Shown: piece by piece, positions 17,311 to 25,510 of the stretch
Numbering within the stretch: the first letter of the stretch is position 1
How the letters are laid out: each line of letters begins with the position of its first letter
From: Clostridiales bacterium SIT11
GTDB taxonomy: Bacteria; Bacillota; Clostridia; Tissierellales; Peptoniphilaceae
NCBI GenBank assembly: GCA_001299455.1
Contig: CYUK01000003.1
Span: 1,550,001 to 1,614,000, forward strand
DNA length: 64,000 nucleotides
Direction of reading: 5' to 3'
Position numbers and translations under genes: made by a program
The notes under the pieces: generated by a model
Seen by the model: only the letters and a program-made list of their open reading frames with translations
Told to the model about the DNA's origin: nothing
Databases searched by the model: none

Positions 17311-17894
17311 GTTTATTTTTAGGACCAATCCACCATTGGCTCTACAAAAAAATTGGAAACCAGGAAGACCTGACGGCAAGGCTAGCCAGAGAAGGGGAAA
17401 AAAGAGCCTGGATTGAGGATGGGTCTTCCTATGTAAAAACTCTAGCCCCCTTGGAAGAGGCGGTGGATACAGAAAATATTCACGCCTGGCTTCAAGAGCA
17501 AATAATAGATGGAGAAAAACGCTATGGAAACCTGGTGAAGACCCTTTTAGGAGAAAAGCCTGAAAGGTTGGCCACGTTAAAGAACCTGGCTTTTGAATTT
17601 GGAAGGGAAAACAGTCCAGGGGAGATTTCAAGCTTAGAAGAAATCTACCAATACTTTGAAGATTTCTTTGTCAATGGCATGCCCTGTGACCGGATTAATC
17701 AAGTGACAGACCAGGATGAAAGAAGACTCGCTTGGACTATGAAAGAAGATCTCCACAGTAAATATTGGCCCCAAGAAGAGGGTCAAGCCTACTATCTTTT
17801 AAGGAAGGCGATTATGGATGGAATTTTGGATGATTCAGGATATCATGTGACCATGAAAGATCCATTCCACTATATTTTGGAAAAAGAGGACTAA
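17307..17894 (+). CDS. Unrecognised protein in the Crp/Fnr redox cluster
   Basis: 195 residues, soluble, acidic, mostly helical in appearance. I do not recognise the family. The N terminus LFLGPIHHWLYKKI has a His pair, and a single Cys occurs in NGMPCDRINQVT near residue 127, either of which could bind a cofactor. It overlaps the DUF1858 gene by 4 bp and precedes the cupin gene by 2 bp, so it is part of the same operon and probably shares the redox-linked function. No signal peptide or membrane segment. Confidence 0.75.
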   Translation: MSLFLGPIHHWLYKKIGNQEDLTARLAREGEKRAWIEDGSSYVKTLAPLEEAVDTENIHAWLQEQIIDGEKRYGNLVKTLLGEKPERLATLKNLAFEFGRENSPGEISSLEEIYQYFEDFFVNGMPCDRINQVTDQDERRLAWTMKEDLHSKYWPQEEGQAYYLLRKAIMDGILDDSGYHVTMKDPFHYILEKED

Positions 17895-17896
17895 AG

Positions 17897-18565
17897 ATGA
17901 GAGAAAAAGTAGGGGAAATTTTTTCCATCCCAAGGGAAAATCCGCCCCTAGAAAATTGTACGATTTCAAAAACCATCCAGGCTGGAAAAACGCCTGTGAC
18001 CTACTTTTCCCTGGCTAAAGATACAGATATTAGCAAGGAATTTTATCCCTATCATAAATTCCTCCTGGTTTTAGATGGACAATTGGACGTCTACGAGGAA
18101 AAGGAGCAAATAAGCCTTCATAAGGGCCAGGGAATGTGTACGAAAATAGGAGTTCCCCTGGGCATGGGAACCCAGCAAGGAACTGTTTATCTAGAGGTTT
18201 TAATTGAAAAGGAGGCAAGAATGCACAAGATAATGAAAGAGGGAGAAGTCTTTAAATTGGCAGACCTTCTTCCCTACCAAGAAGGAAAGATTGTAAATAT
18301 GGACTTGTTCCACAATGAAAAGACCAAGTTTGTCCTCATGTCCTTTGCTGAGGGGACCAGTCTTCCAGAACACGGAGCACCAGGAGACGCCTTGATTTTT
18401 GCCCTAGATGGCCAGGCCACCATTGGCTATGAAGGGGAAGAGCACCAAATAAAAGCAGGAGAAAATTTTCATTTTGCCAAGGCAGGTCGCCACTGGATTA
18501 AGGCGGGAAAAGCCTTTAAAATGGCCCTCTTGTTGACCTTAGAAGATGAAGGGGAAGACCGCTAG
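17897..18565 (+). CDS. Double-cupin protein
   Basis: 222 residues with two cupin barrels. The first (about 45-115) has YHKFLLVLDGQLDVYEE and HKGQGM; the second (about 140-215) has SLPEHGAPGDALIFALDGQA and IKAGENFHFAKAGRHWIKAG, where His and Glu provide a plausible metal site. Likely an effector-binding or storage cupin; enzymatic activity is not evident. It is the third gene of the Crp/Fnr-linked operon and is followed by a terminator. ATG 17897 follows the previous stop by 2 bp, with the SD inside the upstream gene. Confidence 0.82.
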   Translation: MREKVGEIFSIPRENPPLENCTISKTIQAGKTPVTYFSLAKDTDISKEFYPYHKFLLVLDGQLDVYEEKEQISLHKGQGMCTKIGVPLGMGTQQGTVYLEVLIEKEARMHKIMKEGEVFKLADLLPYQEGKIVNMDLFHNEKTKFVLMSFAEGTSLPEHGAPGDALIFALDGQATIGYEGEEHQIKAGENFHFAKAGRHWIKAGKAFKMALLLTLEDEGEDR

Positions 18566-18597
18566 AAAGGGCTGAAAATTCAATAGAATGTTTAAAG

Positions 18598-18635
18598 ATA
18601 TGGACGATTTTAAAGGATTGTCCATATTTGTTTTT
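18598..18635 (+). terminator. Terminator after the cupin gene
   Basis: ATATGGAC (18598-18605) pairs with GTCCATAT (18620-18627), followed by TTGTTTTT. Confidence 0.8.
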
Positions 18636-18877
18636 AGGAAAAACTTATAAGATGGTTTGTAAAGTGAAGGAGATCACAAAGAAGAACTCATAGGAAGTTC
18701 CTATAAAATTAATAATAACAAAACAAACAGGTTGGTTTGCATGGCCATAAATATCGATCTTTGATAGATTCGTGCCCACCAAAAGACTTCTAAAACCCCC
18801 TTGGCTGGACACAAGGAGACAGGGCCAGTAAAATAGAGAGTGTAGGTAAAATCTTGGTTAAAGAGGAGGAAGTAAAA
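18636..18877 (+). promoter_or_regulatory. Unexplained 240-bp leader with a perfect palindrome
   Basis: Holds no credible gene. Contains ATAGGAA-G-TTCCTAT (18690-18704) merging into TATAAAATT, which looks like an operator over a -10 box although no -35 is evident. Further downstream are small inverted repeats (ATCGATC-TTT-GATAGAT). Function unknown. Confidence 0.4.
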
Positions 18878-19372
18878 ATGGATGGAGAAAAATTAATCTT
18901 TCGACCGATTCGAAAGAAGAAAAATGAAATCAGCGTGGAAGAGGCAAAAAAACTACTTCATGAGTCAAGACGTGGAGTCTTGGCCCTTCATGGGGACCAT
19001 GGCTATCCTTATGCTATTCCTGTAAACTACCTTTATGACGAAGAAAAAGAGAGAATTCTTTTTCATGGGGCAAAGGCAGGTCATAAGGTAGACGCCCTAA
19101 GGGCTTGCGACAAGGTTTGTTTTACGATTTATGGAAATGAGAGGATTAAGGAAGAAGCTTGGGCACCCTACCTACAAAGTGTCCTTGTTTTTGGAAAATG
19201 CCATCTTGTGGAAGACACAGAAACTGCCATGGAGATATTAAGGCAATTTGCAAGGAAGTATTATCCTAGTGAAGACCTGGTAAATCATGAAATAGAGGCT
19301 TCCGGGCAGGCGGTACAAATCTTTCAAATAGACATTGACCACCTAAGTGGGAAGGAAATCCAGGAAAAGTAA
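18878..19372 (+). CDS. Pyridoxamine 5'-phosphate oxidase-fold protein (NimA-like)
   Basis: 164 residues, one FMN-binding split-barrel domain with GVLALHGDHGYPYAIPVNYLYD and the characteristic RILFHGAKAGHKVDAL, the hallmark of the NimA-like subgroup that contains nitroimidazole-resistance proteins. In most anaerobes these are uncharacterised flavoproteins; antibiotic resistance should not be assumed. ATG 18878 with GAGGAGGA upstream is preferred to TTG 18854. It stands between the cupin operon and the dehydratase genes, with a long unexplained leader. Confidence 0.88.
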   Translation: MDGEKLIFRPIRKKKNEISVEEAKKLLHESRRGVLALHGDHGYPYAIPVNYLYDEEKERILFHGAKAGHKVDALRACDKVCFTIYGNERIKEEAWAPYLQSVLVFGKCHLVEDTETAMEILRQFARKYYPSEDLVNHEIEASGQAVQIFQIDIDHLSGKEIQEK

Positions 19373-19441
19373 ATGAATTTTTAGCCATGGACTTGGCTTA
19401 AAGTTAATCTTGTATTTGTTGAGGGGAAAGGACGGCACAGA

Positions 19442-20716
19442 GTGGACATCATAAAAAAATTTGGAGAAATAGTTGGGGACAAGGCCCTGGAAGACCCCGA
19501 AAAAGCGAGAAAACTTCTCCTAACAGGTTATCGACTTCAAGACAAACGCCTGGGCTTTTTTCCAGACAAAAGGCTTCCAGCTTCTGGTCGCTACGTGGCC
19601 CGGGTAGTGATGGAAAATATTATCCAGGCTCTGGCAAAGCCGGAGGAAGCTGCCCTAGTAAGTATTTTTGTGCCGGGGGAACTCTTGATGGCAGCAGGGA
19701 TGACGCCCTACTCTGTGGAAACTATGTCTTGTTTTTTAGCAGGAACAAAGTGCCAGCAGGTTTTTTTGGACCAAATGGAAGAGGCAGGCTTTCCAGAAAC
19801 AATGTGCTCCTACCACAGGGTCTTTCTAGGGGCGGCTCTTGCAGGACTCGTTCCCAAGCCTAAATGCACCATTTATACCAACCTGGCCTGTGACGGAAAC
19901 ATGATGACTTTCCCCTACTTAAAGGAAAAGTATGGGGTCCCGGGCTTTTATATTGATGTACCCTATGAAAAAAACCAGGAATCCATCCAATATGTGGCCC
20001 ATCAACTTCGGGATTTGAAAAAGTTTCTGGAAGATGTCAATAAAAAGAAAATTTCGAAGGAGGACCTAAAAGAGGTGGTGGCTAAGAGTAACCAAGGGGC
20101 GGCTTACTACCAGAGGCAGATATCCTTGCGAAAAGACCATGACCCTGTGTCCACGTTGACGAATGACCTCTATGGCATGTTCATGTGTCATCTCCTGGCT
20201 GGGTCAGAGGAATCCTTAGAATACACCAGGCTCCTTTATAAAGATGTAAAAAAAGCACCAAGGGGAGAGGGCCCACGAATCTTGTGGATGCATATGATGC
20301 CTCTTTTCCAGGAGGCAGTCATAGATATTTTTAATTACAGTTCCTATATCCACATTGGGGCTTGTGACTTTGTAGCGGATGGATTTCGGCTTATGGAGGA
20401 AGCGGACCCCTATGAGGCTCTGGCAGGAAAAATGGTCCACAGTATTTATAATGGAAGCATCAAAGAGAGAATCCAGTATAATTGGGACCTAGCAAAAGAA
20501 ATAGACGCAGATGGGGGGCTTTTATTTGCCCATTGGGGCTGTAAAAATATAATCGGAGCTTCCAGCCTGGTTAAAAATGCGTTGGAAGAGAGGGGACTCG
20601 CGACCATGGTCTTAGATGGGGATGGGTGTGACCCGGCCAACACCAGTGATGGCCAGGTATCTACCCGACTCCAGGCCTATCTTGAGATGTTGGAAGAAAA
20701 GAGGAAGGAAAACTAG
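19442..20716 (+). CDS. 2-hydroxyacyl-CoA dehydratase subunit (HgdB/FldC-like)
   Basis: One half of the Fe-S component that removes water from a 2-hydroxyacyl-CoA through a ketyl radical. 424 residues; family features include VSIFVPGELLMAAGMTPYSV, IYTNLACDGNMMTFPYL and FAHWGCKNIIGAS, with Cys residues that ligate the [4Fe-4S] cluster. Start is GTG 19442 with AAAGGA upstream. The next gene starts 1 bp after this stop and supplies a further dehydratase-like domain and the ATP-dependent activase. Substrate (2-hydroxyglutaryl-, lactoyl- or phenyllactyl-CoA type) cannot be fixed from the sequence. Confidence 0.87.
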   Translation: MDIIKKFGEIVGDKALEDPEKARKLLLTGYRLQDKRLGFFPDKRLPASGRYVARVVMENIIQALAKPEEAALVSIFVPGELLMAAGMTPYSVETMSCFLAGTKCQQVFLDQMEEAGFPETMCSYHRVFLGAALAGLVPKPKCTIYTNLACDGNMMTFPYLKEKYGVPGFYIDVPYEKNQESIQYVAHQLRDLKKFLEDVNKKKISKEDLKEVVAKSNQGAAYYQRQISLRKDHDPVSTLTNDLYGMFMCHLLAGSEESLEYTRLLYKDVKKAPRGEGPRILWMHMMPLFQEAVIDIFNYSSYIHIGACDFVADGFRLMEEADPYEALAGKMVHSIYNGSIKERIQYNWDLAKEIDADGGLLFAHWGCKNIIGASSLVKNALEERGLATMVLDGDGCDPANTSDGQVSTRLQAYLEMLEEKRKEN

Positions 20717-20717
20717 G

Positions 20718-22403
20718 ATGATCCATTATGTCTGTAAATATACACCCCTAGAGCTCTTTAAGGGCTTCGGAGAAGACTGTGCAGTCCTTGAGGCAGTGGC
20801 AGAAAACTTTGAACTTTCAGACCAGGTTGCCCATGGAAACCTTTGTGGTTTTGGAAAATCAGTCATCCAGGCAGTTTTAGAAGGAAAGGTAGATCAATTG
20901 GTCCTGGTCAATTGCTGTGATTCCATGCGCCGGGTCTATGACCTAGTGGAAAGTACGGGAAGGTGCAAATTTCTTTACATGTTAGACCTACCCCACGATG
21001 ACAAGAATTGCGCAAAAGTCCAGTTTGCCCAAGGTATCCGCCGCCTTAAAGAGGCCTATGAAAATTTTTCTGGAAAGACCTTCGATAAGGAGGCCTTTCT
21101 CCAGGCTTTTGCTGGAAAAGAGGACAAATCCCAAGCCTATATTGGCCTTCTTGGGGTTCGCGTCAATAGAGACCTGGAAAAAATGATTGAGGACCACCTT
21201 CCCCTGGATGTAAAAAACCTGACCTGTACGGGAGGGAGACATCTTGGAATAGATTCCAAGGACTTGGCTCAGAAAGAGGAAGACGGTCTATGGCTGGCCT
21301 ATGGAGAGGCCCTTCTTTCCCAGACTCCATGTTTTCGAATGAACCAAAAAGAGGGTCGAAACAAACTCTACCTGGACCCCAACCTAAGGGGGATTATTTA
21401 CCACACTATTAAATTTTGTGATTACTACGGCTTTGAATATGCAAGTATCAAGGAAAATATTCAAGTTCCTCTTTTGAAAATTGAAACAGACTTTACCAGG
21501 CAAAGTTCAGGACAGGTCCTCACTAGGATTCAGGCCTTTGCAGAGACCTTGGAGGGGCCAGAAAAATTGGAAAAGAAAAAGAAAAGAAGAAAAACCAAGG
21601 CGGAAAATTATTATGTGGCTGGAATTGACAGTGGGTCTACCACGACAGACATTGTAATTTTAGATAAAAATAAAAACATCCAAGGAACCATGATTATTCC
21701 AACAGGAGCCGGTGCTGGAATCAGTGCAGAGAAGGCCCTGGATAGGGCAGTGGAAAAGGCGGGAATCCAAAAAGGAGACCTGGTTCAGATTGTGACCACT
21801 GGCTATGGACGTGCCTATATTGACAGCGGCGATGAAAGTATTACAGAAATTACCTGCCATGCCAAAGGGGCTCATTACCTCAATCCGGAGGTGGGAACCG
21901 TCATAGATATTGGGGGCCAGGACATGAAGGTCATTGGTATTGACGAGACCGGGGGCGTAAAAAACTTTCTAATGAATGATAAATGCGCCGCTGGAACAGG
22001 ACGGTTTTTAGAAATGATGGCCCGGACCCTGGGGCTTTCTTTAGAAGAGATGGCCACAAGGGGCTTGGACTGGAAGGAAGAGGTGGTCATATCCAGCATG
22101 TGTACTGTCTTTGCCGAGTCTGAAGTTATTTCTCTCGTGGCCCAAAATAAGGACCTGGACGACATTATTCATGGCCTGAACTTATCCGTTGCTTCAAAGG
22201 TGACTGCCCTGACAGCCCGTCTTGGCAAGAAGACTCCCGGCCAGTACATGATGACAGGCGGCGTAGCTAAAAATAAGGGCGTCACCCAGGCTCTTGAGGA
22301 AAAATTGGGAGCCAAACTCTATATTTGGGATGAAGCACAAATTTGTGGAGCCTTGGGAGCGGCCTTATTTGCAGATGAAATCTACAATGGGAAGCTTTAT
22401 TAA
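20718..22403 (+). CDS. Fusion of a dehydratase-like domain with a BadF/HgdC-type activase
   Basis: 561 residues. The N-terminal half (about 1-285) resembles the D-component of 2-hydroxyacyl-CoA dehydratases (LVNCCDSMRRVYDLVES, YMLDLPHDDKNCAKVQ). After the charged linker LEKKKKRRKTK, the C-terminal half is the ATPase activator: GIDSGSTTTDIVIL (ATP), NDKCAAGTGRFLEMMA and SMCTVFAESEVISL, whose two Cys hold the inter-subunit [4Fe-4S] cluster. Normally these are separate genes. ATG 20718 fits GAGGAAGGAA upstream; the frame extends further back but inside the preceding gene. The activase would inject an ATP-energised electron into the dehydratase. Confidence 0.88.
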   Translation: MIHYVCKYTPLELFKGFGEDCAVLEAVAENFELSDQVAHGNLCGFGKSVIQAVLEGKVDQLVLVNCCDSMRRVYDLVESTGRCKFLYMLDLPHDDKNCAKVQFAQGIRRLKEAYENFSGKTFDKEAFLQAFAGKEDKSQAYIGLLGVRVNRDLEKMIEDHLPLDVKNLTCTGGRHLGIDSKDLAQKEEDGLWLAYGEALLSQTPCFRMNQKEGRNKLYLDPNLRGIIYHTIKFCDYYGFEYASIKENIQVPLLKIETDFTRQSSGQVLTRIQAFAETLEGPEKLEKKKKRRKTKAENYYVAGIDSGSTTTDIVILDKNKNIQGTMIIPTGAGAGISAEKALDRAVEKAGIQKGDLVQIVTTGYGRAYIDSGDESITEITCHAKGAHYLNPEVGTVIDIGGQDMKVIGIDETGGVKNFLMNDKCAAGTGRFLEMMARTLGLSLEEMATRGLDWKEEVVISSMCTVFAESEVISLVAQNKDLDDIIHGLNLSVASKVTALTARLGKKTPGQYMMTGGVAKNKGVTQALEEKLGAKLYIWDEAQICGALGAALFADEIYNGKLY

Positions 22404-22425
22404 GAGAGAATATAAAATTTTTGAG

Positions 22426-22456
22426 GAAGTTCTGGCTGCCAGGGCTTCTTTTTTTT
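22426..22456 (+). terminator. Terminator of the dehydratase operon
   Basis: GAAG-TT-CTGGC / GCCAG-GG-CTTC hairpin (22426-22448; T.G wobbles in the middle) followed by eight T. The last two T are also the first bases of the psuK -35. Confidence 0.88.
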
Positions 22457-22483
22457 GACAACGGCTAAACAATATATTACAAT
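22455..22483 (+). promoter_or_regulatory. Consensus promoter of psuK-psuG
   Basis: TTGACA (22455-22460), 17 bp, TACAAT (22478-22483). The -35 is a perfect match and starts inside the preceding terminator's T-tract. Confidence 0.85.
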
Positions 22484-22509
22484 ATAAACAAATGTTAGGA
22501 GGGAATAAG

Positions 22510-23601
22510 GTGACACCCAGGGAAAAGGAACTCATGGATTTAATTCGAGAAAATCCACAAATCAGCCAGGCGGACCTGGCTGAAAAATTAAAGATTAAGC
22601 GGTCGTCTGTAGCGGCCCATATCCGGAACTTGACAGAGAAGGGAGAAATCCTAGGTCGGGGCTATCTTTTACGGACGGAGGACTATATCACCGTGGTTGG
22701 TGGAGCCAATATGGACATCCGGGGCCTTCCCCAGGGAACTTTTGTCCTGGAGGACTCCAACCCCGGTCAAGTCCAGACTTCTCCAGGTGGAGTGGGCCGA
22801 AATATTGGAGAAAACTTGGCCCGTCTAGGTCTCCAGGTCTCCATGGTCTGTGTTTTAGGGGAAGACCTCTGGGCCAGGGAATTAATGGAAACTGGGGAAA
22901 GCCTAGGTCTTTCCTTTAAAGAAGCCATTGTGATTCCAGGGGAACAGACCCCCATTTATCTGGAAATTTTAAATGCCCAAAAGGACATGCTGGCGGCCAT
23001 TAACCAAATGGACCTGGTGGACCGGCTATGTCCAGACCTCTTAGAAGGAAAGAAAAATACCCTAACCAATGCCAAGTACCTGGTCCTGGACTGCAACTTA
23101 AAGAGGGAAAGCCTCGCCTATCTTTTTCAGCTGGGCCATGAGAGGGTTGTGGTTGACGGGGTGAGCATGGCTAAGGTGACAAAGATTCAGGACTTTTTAG
23201 ACCGGATTTACCTGTTAAAGGTTAACCACCACGAAGCAGGGGAGCTTGCCGGGACAAAAATTCAGGGTCCAGAGGACGTGGAAAGAGTGGGCCGGATTTT
23301 AATGGAAGATGGACCCCGGTACCTGGTCATTACTTGTGGCAAGGAGGGAGCCTGGGGCTTTGATGGGGACCAGGTCCTTCATGTAAAGACCAAGGAAATC
23401 AAGGCAAAAAATGCCACAGGAGCAGGAGACGCCTTTACAGCAGGCCTAATTTATGGATTTTTCAAAGACCTGGACTTTAAAGACTGTCTCTACCTAGGTC
23501 AGGGAGCCAGCGCCCTAGCCCTCCATTCGGAAAAAACCAATGCGGAAGATTTATCGAAAGAAAAATTAATAGAAAAAACAAAGGAGATATGCAATGGATA
23601 A
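22510..23601 (+). CDS. psuK: PfkB-family kinase with N-terminal winged HTH (pseudouridine kinase)
   Basis: Phosphorylates pseudouridine to its 5'-phosphate for PsuG. About 363 residues. Residues 1-55 are an HTH (NPQISQADLAEKLKIKRSSV), the rest is a ribokinase fold with GGANMDIRG, SPGGVGRNIGENLARLG and the catalytic NATGAGDAFTAGLIYGF (Asp base). Start GTG 22510 is preferred: AGGAGGG (22497-22503) lies 6 nt upstream, while ATG 22492 has no SD. The HTH makes self-regulation likely. It overlaps psuG by 8 bp. Nucleoside specificity is inferred from that partnership. Confidence 0.9.
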   Translation: MTPREKELMDLIRENPQISQADLAEKLKIKRSSVAAHIRNLTEKGEILGRGYLLRTEDYITVVGGANMDIRGLPQGTFVLEDSNPGQVQTSPGGVGRNIGENLARLGLQVSMVCVLGEDLWARELMETGESLGLSFKEAIVIPGEQTPIYLEILNAQKDMLAAINQMDLVDRLCPDLLEGKKNTLTNAKYLVLDCNLKRESLAYLFQLGHERVVVDGVSMAKVTKIQDFLDRIYLLKVNHHEAGELAGTKIQGPEDVERVGRILMEDGPRYLVITCGKEGAWGFDGDQVLHVKTKEIKAKNATGAGDAFTAGLIYGFFKDLDFKDCLYLGQGASALALHSEKTNAEDLSKEKLIEKTKEICNG

Positions 23602-24526
23602 GATGAAATTTTTAAAAGACCACCTAGATATTAAGCCGGAAGTACAAGAAGCCCTAGACCAGGGAAAGCCAGTTGTGGCTTTAGAATCCACCATTATCAG
23701 CCACGGGATGCCCTATCCCCAAAACTTAGAAACGGCCAAGAGAGTGGAAGAAATTGTCCGGGAAAATGGGGCAATTCCTGCAACCACAGGGATTATCAAT
23801 GGAAAAATTAAGGTGGGCTTAAGCGCGGAAGAATTAGAATTTATGGCTACTTCCAAGGATATTATTAAGTGCTCCACCAGGGACTATCCTATGATTGTGG
23901 CAGAAGGCTACAATGGGGCCACAACAGTAGCCACATCCATTGTTACAGCTCGGTTAGCCGGGATTCCACTCCTAGTTACAGGAGGAATTGGCGGCGTCCA
24001 CCGGGGAGCCCAAGAAACCTTTGATATTTCCAGAGACCTGCAAGAGCTGGCAGGGACAGATATTGTCGTGGTCTGCGCCGGTTGTAAGTCCATTTTAGAT
24101 ATTGGCTTGACCTTGGAATATTTAGAAACCTTTGGCGTTCCTGTCCTGGGCTACAAGACCAAGGACATGCCCGCCTTCTTTACCGAAAAATCCGGTTTTC
24201 AAGTGGACTATGCCATGGAAGACCCAGAAGAAGTGGCTAGAATGGTCCATACCAAGTGGAACCTAGGCCTAGATGGTGGAGTTCTTTTAACCAACCCCAT
24301 TCCTTCTGAAGAAGCCATGGATGAAAAAATCATCAACAAGGCCATTGAAGAGGCCTTAGAAGAAGCCAAGGAAAAAAATATCCACGGCAAGGAAACCACT
24401 CCCTTCCTTCTTTCCAAGGTAGTGGAAGTAACTGGAGGCAACAGCTTAAAGGCCAATATTGCCCTTGTGGAAAATAACGCTCGGGTGGGGGCCCAAGTGG
24501 CAGTGGCCATGGCCAAGAACAAATAA
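23594..24526 (+). CDS. psuG: Pseudouridine-5'-phosphate glycosidase
   Basis: Splits pseudouridine 5'-phosphate into uracil and ribose 5-phosphate. 310 residues, the usual family length, with the opening ALESTIISHGMPYPQN and the conserved GGIGGVHRGAQETFDISRDL and VCAGCKSILD; Lys and Asp/His catalytic residues are within these blocks. ATG 23594 with AAGGAGA. The IS200 element begins just after its stop codon, so any original terminator of the operon may have been displaced. Confidence 0.96.
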   Translation: MDKMKFLKDHLDIKPEVQEALDQGKPVVALESTIISHGMPYPQNLETAKRVEEIVRENGAIPATTGIINGKIKVGLSAEELEFMATSKDIIKCSTRDYPMIVAEGYNGATTVATSIVTARLAGIPLLVTGGIGGVHRGAQETFDISRDLQELAGTDIVVVCAGCKSILDIGLTLEYLETFGVPVLGYKTKDMPAFFTEKSGFQVDYAMEDPEEVARMVHTKWNLGLDGGVLLTNPIPSEEAMDEKIINKAIEEALEEAKEKNIHGKETTPFLLSKVVEVTGGNSLKANIALVENNARVGAQVAVAMAKNK

Positions 24527-24569
24527 AAAACTACCCGCTATGCGGGTAGAAAACAAAAGGTTATACCAA

Positions 24570-24627
24570 AAATCACCTCAGTATTATAATAGAGTTGTTC
24601 AGACCTAAAATAATGAAGAGGTGATTT
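24570..24627 (+). promoter_or_regulatory. RBS-sequestering inverted repeat of the IS200 leader
   Basis: AAATCACCTC (24570-24579) is the exact complement of GAGGTGATTT (24618-24627), which contains the tnpA SD just before ATG 24630. Matches the known IS200 mechanism that keeps transposase translation low. Confidence 0.75.
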
Positions 24628-24629
24628 AA

Positions 24630-25109
24630 ATGGATCAAAAGGCAAATTCATTATCACACACAAAGTGGATGTGTAAATATCATATTGTCTTTACACCAAA
24701 GTATAGACGAAAAATTGTGTTTAATCAATACCGAGACAGTTTGGGAGAAATATTTAAAACATTATGCAAATATAAAGGAGTCAAAATAAGAGAAGGACAT
24801 TTAATGCCAGACCATGTGCATATGCTAGTAAGTATTCCCCCTAAAATAGCCAATAGCCGTATCAAATTTTATGAGATAGTTGAAAGGAAAGAGTGCCCTA
24901 ATGATGTTTGATAAGCACTGTTTGATAAGCACGCAAATTTAAAATATAAATTTGGCAATCGGCATTTTTGAGCAGAAGGATATTATGTCAGCACGGTAGG
25001 ATTGAATGGACAAACAATAGCCAAATATATAAGAGAGCAAGAGCAGCATGATATTGCGATAGATAAATTGAGTGTAAAAGAATACGAAAATCCATTCAAA
25101 AGAAGATGA
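24630..25109 (+). pseudogene. tnpA: IS200 transposase TnpA, multiply broken
   Basis: The N-terminal part is intact (SHTKWMCKYHIVFTPKYRRK; HUH motif in MPDHVHMLV). Then AATAGCC is tandemly repeated (about 24845-24858) and shifts the frame; a Tyr codon became TAG; TGTTTGATAAGCAC is tandemly repeated (about 24905-24932) and shifts it again; and Trp became TGA in the region reading FGNRHF*AEGYYVSTVG. The remaining C terminus, YIREQEQHDIAIDKLSVKEY, reads on to TGA 25107-25109. Four lesions mean it cannot make active transposase, so the copy could move only in trans. Confidence 0.88.
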
Positions 25110-25440
25110 AGTAAAGCCCTTTAAGGGCAAGCTAAAGAGGCAAAAACAATAAGGTTTGAACAAAGTGAAAACCAACGCCTTGAGACGCTAGTTGGTAATA
25201 CTTGGGTTTATAGCCCGTGATCAAAGCACCCGTTTTACGGGTGATTATGATTTTGCAGACGTTCAAGAGGAAGAAAAAAGAACAAGAGCTAAGGAAGGAT
25301 TTGAAGGCTAGGGTCTAAGATGGGGCAAGGATGTTTTGGAGTTCCAGTGTAAGGGCCCAGAGATTTAAGCTAAGGCACAAGTTTTTTTATGAAAAAGTTC
25401 AGAATAGGCTTTCAATATATTTTATAAAGTCTACAGGTTT

Positions 25441-25462
25441 GGGCCCCTAGGGGTCCTTTTTT
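25441..25462 (+). terminator. Terminator upstream of recD2
   Basis: GGGCCCC/GGGGTCC hairpin (25441-25456) with six T. The stretch 25244-25440 before it shows no gene or clear signal. Confidence 0.7.
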
Positions 25463-25510
25463 CTTAAAAGTATATTTGGTACAATAGAGGAGAAAGGGAG
25501 GTGAGAGTCT

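Larger units (their letters stand above)
24531..25243 (+). mobile_element. Decayed IS200/IS605-family element
   Basis: Left-end hairpin CTACCCGC-TAT-GCGGGTAG (24531-24549) and right-end hairpin CACCCG-TTTTA-CGGGTG (25227-25243) bracket a single broken tnpA. Ends with subterminal palindromes and no terminal inverted repeats are typical of IS200. Exact element ends cannot be set without an empty site; it inserted within a few bases of the psuG stop. Confidence 0.75.

Noticed and set aside
18878-19372. Nitroimidazole-resistance gene call
   Set aside because: Only the general NimA-like PNPOx fold is visible; resistance cannot be claimed from this.
24531-24549. Rho-independent terminator of psuG
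   Set aside because: No T-run on the plus strand (AAAACAAAA follows), and it mirrors the right-end hairpin; interpreted as the IS200 left end.
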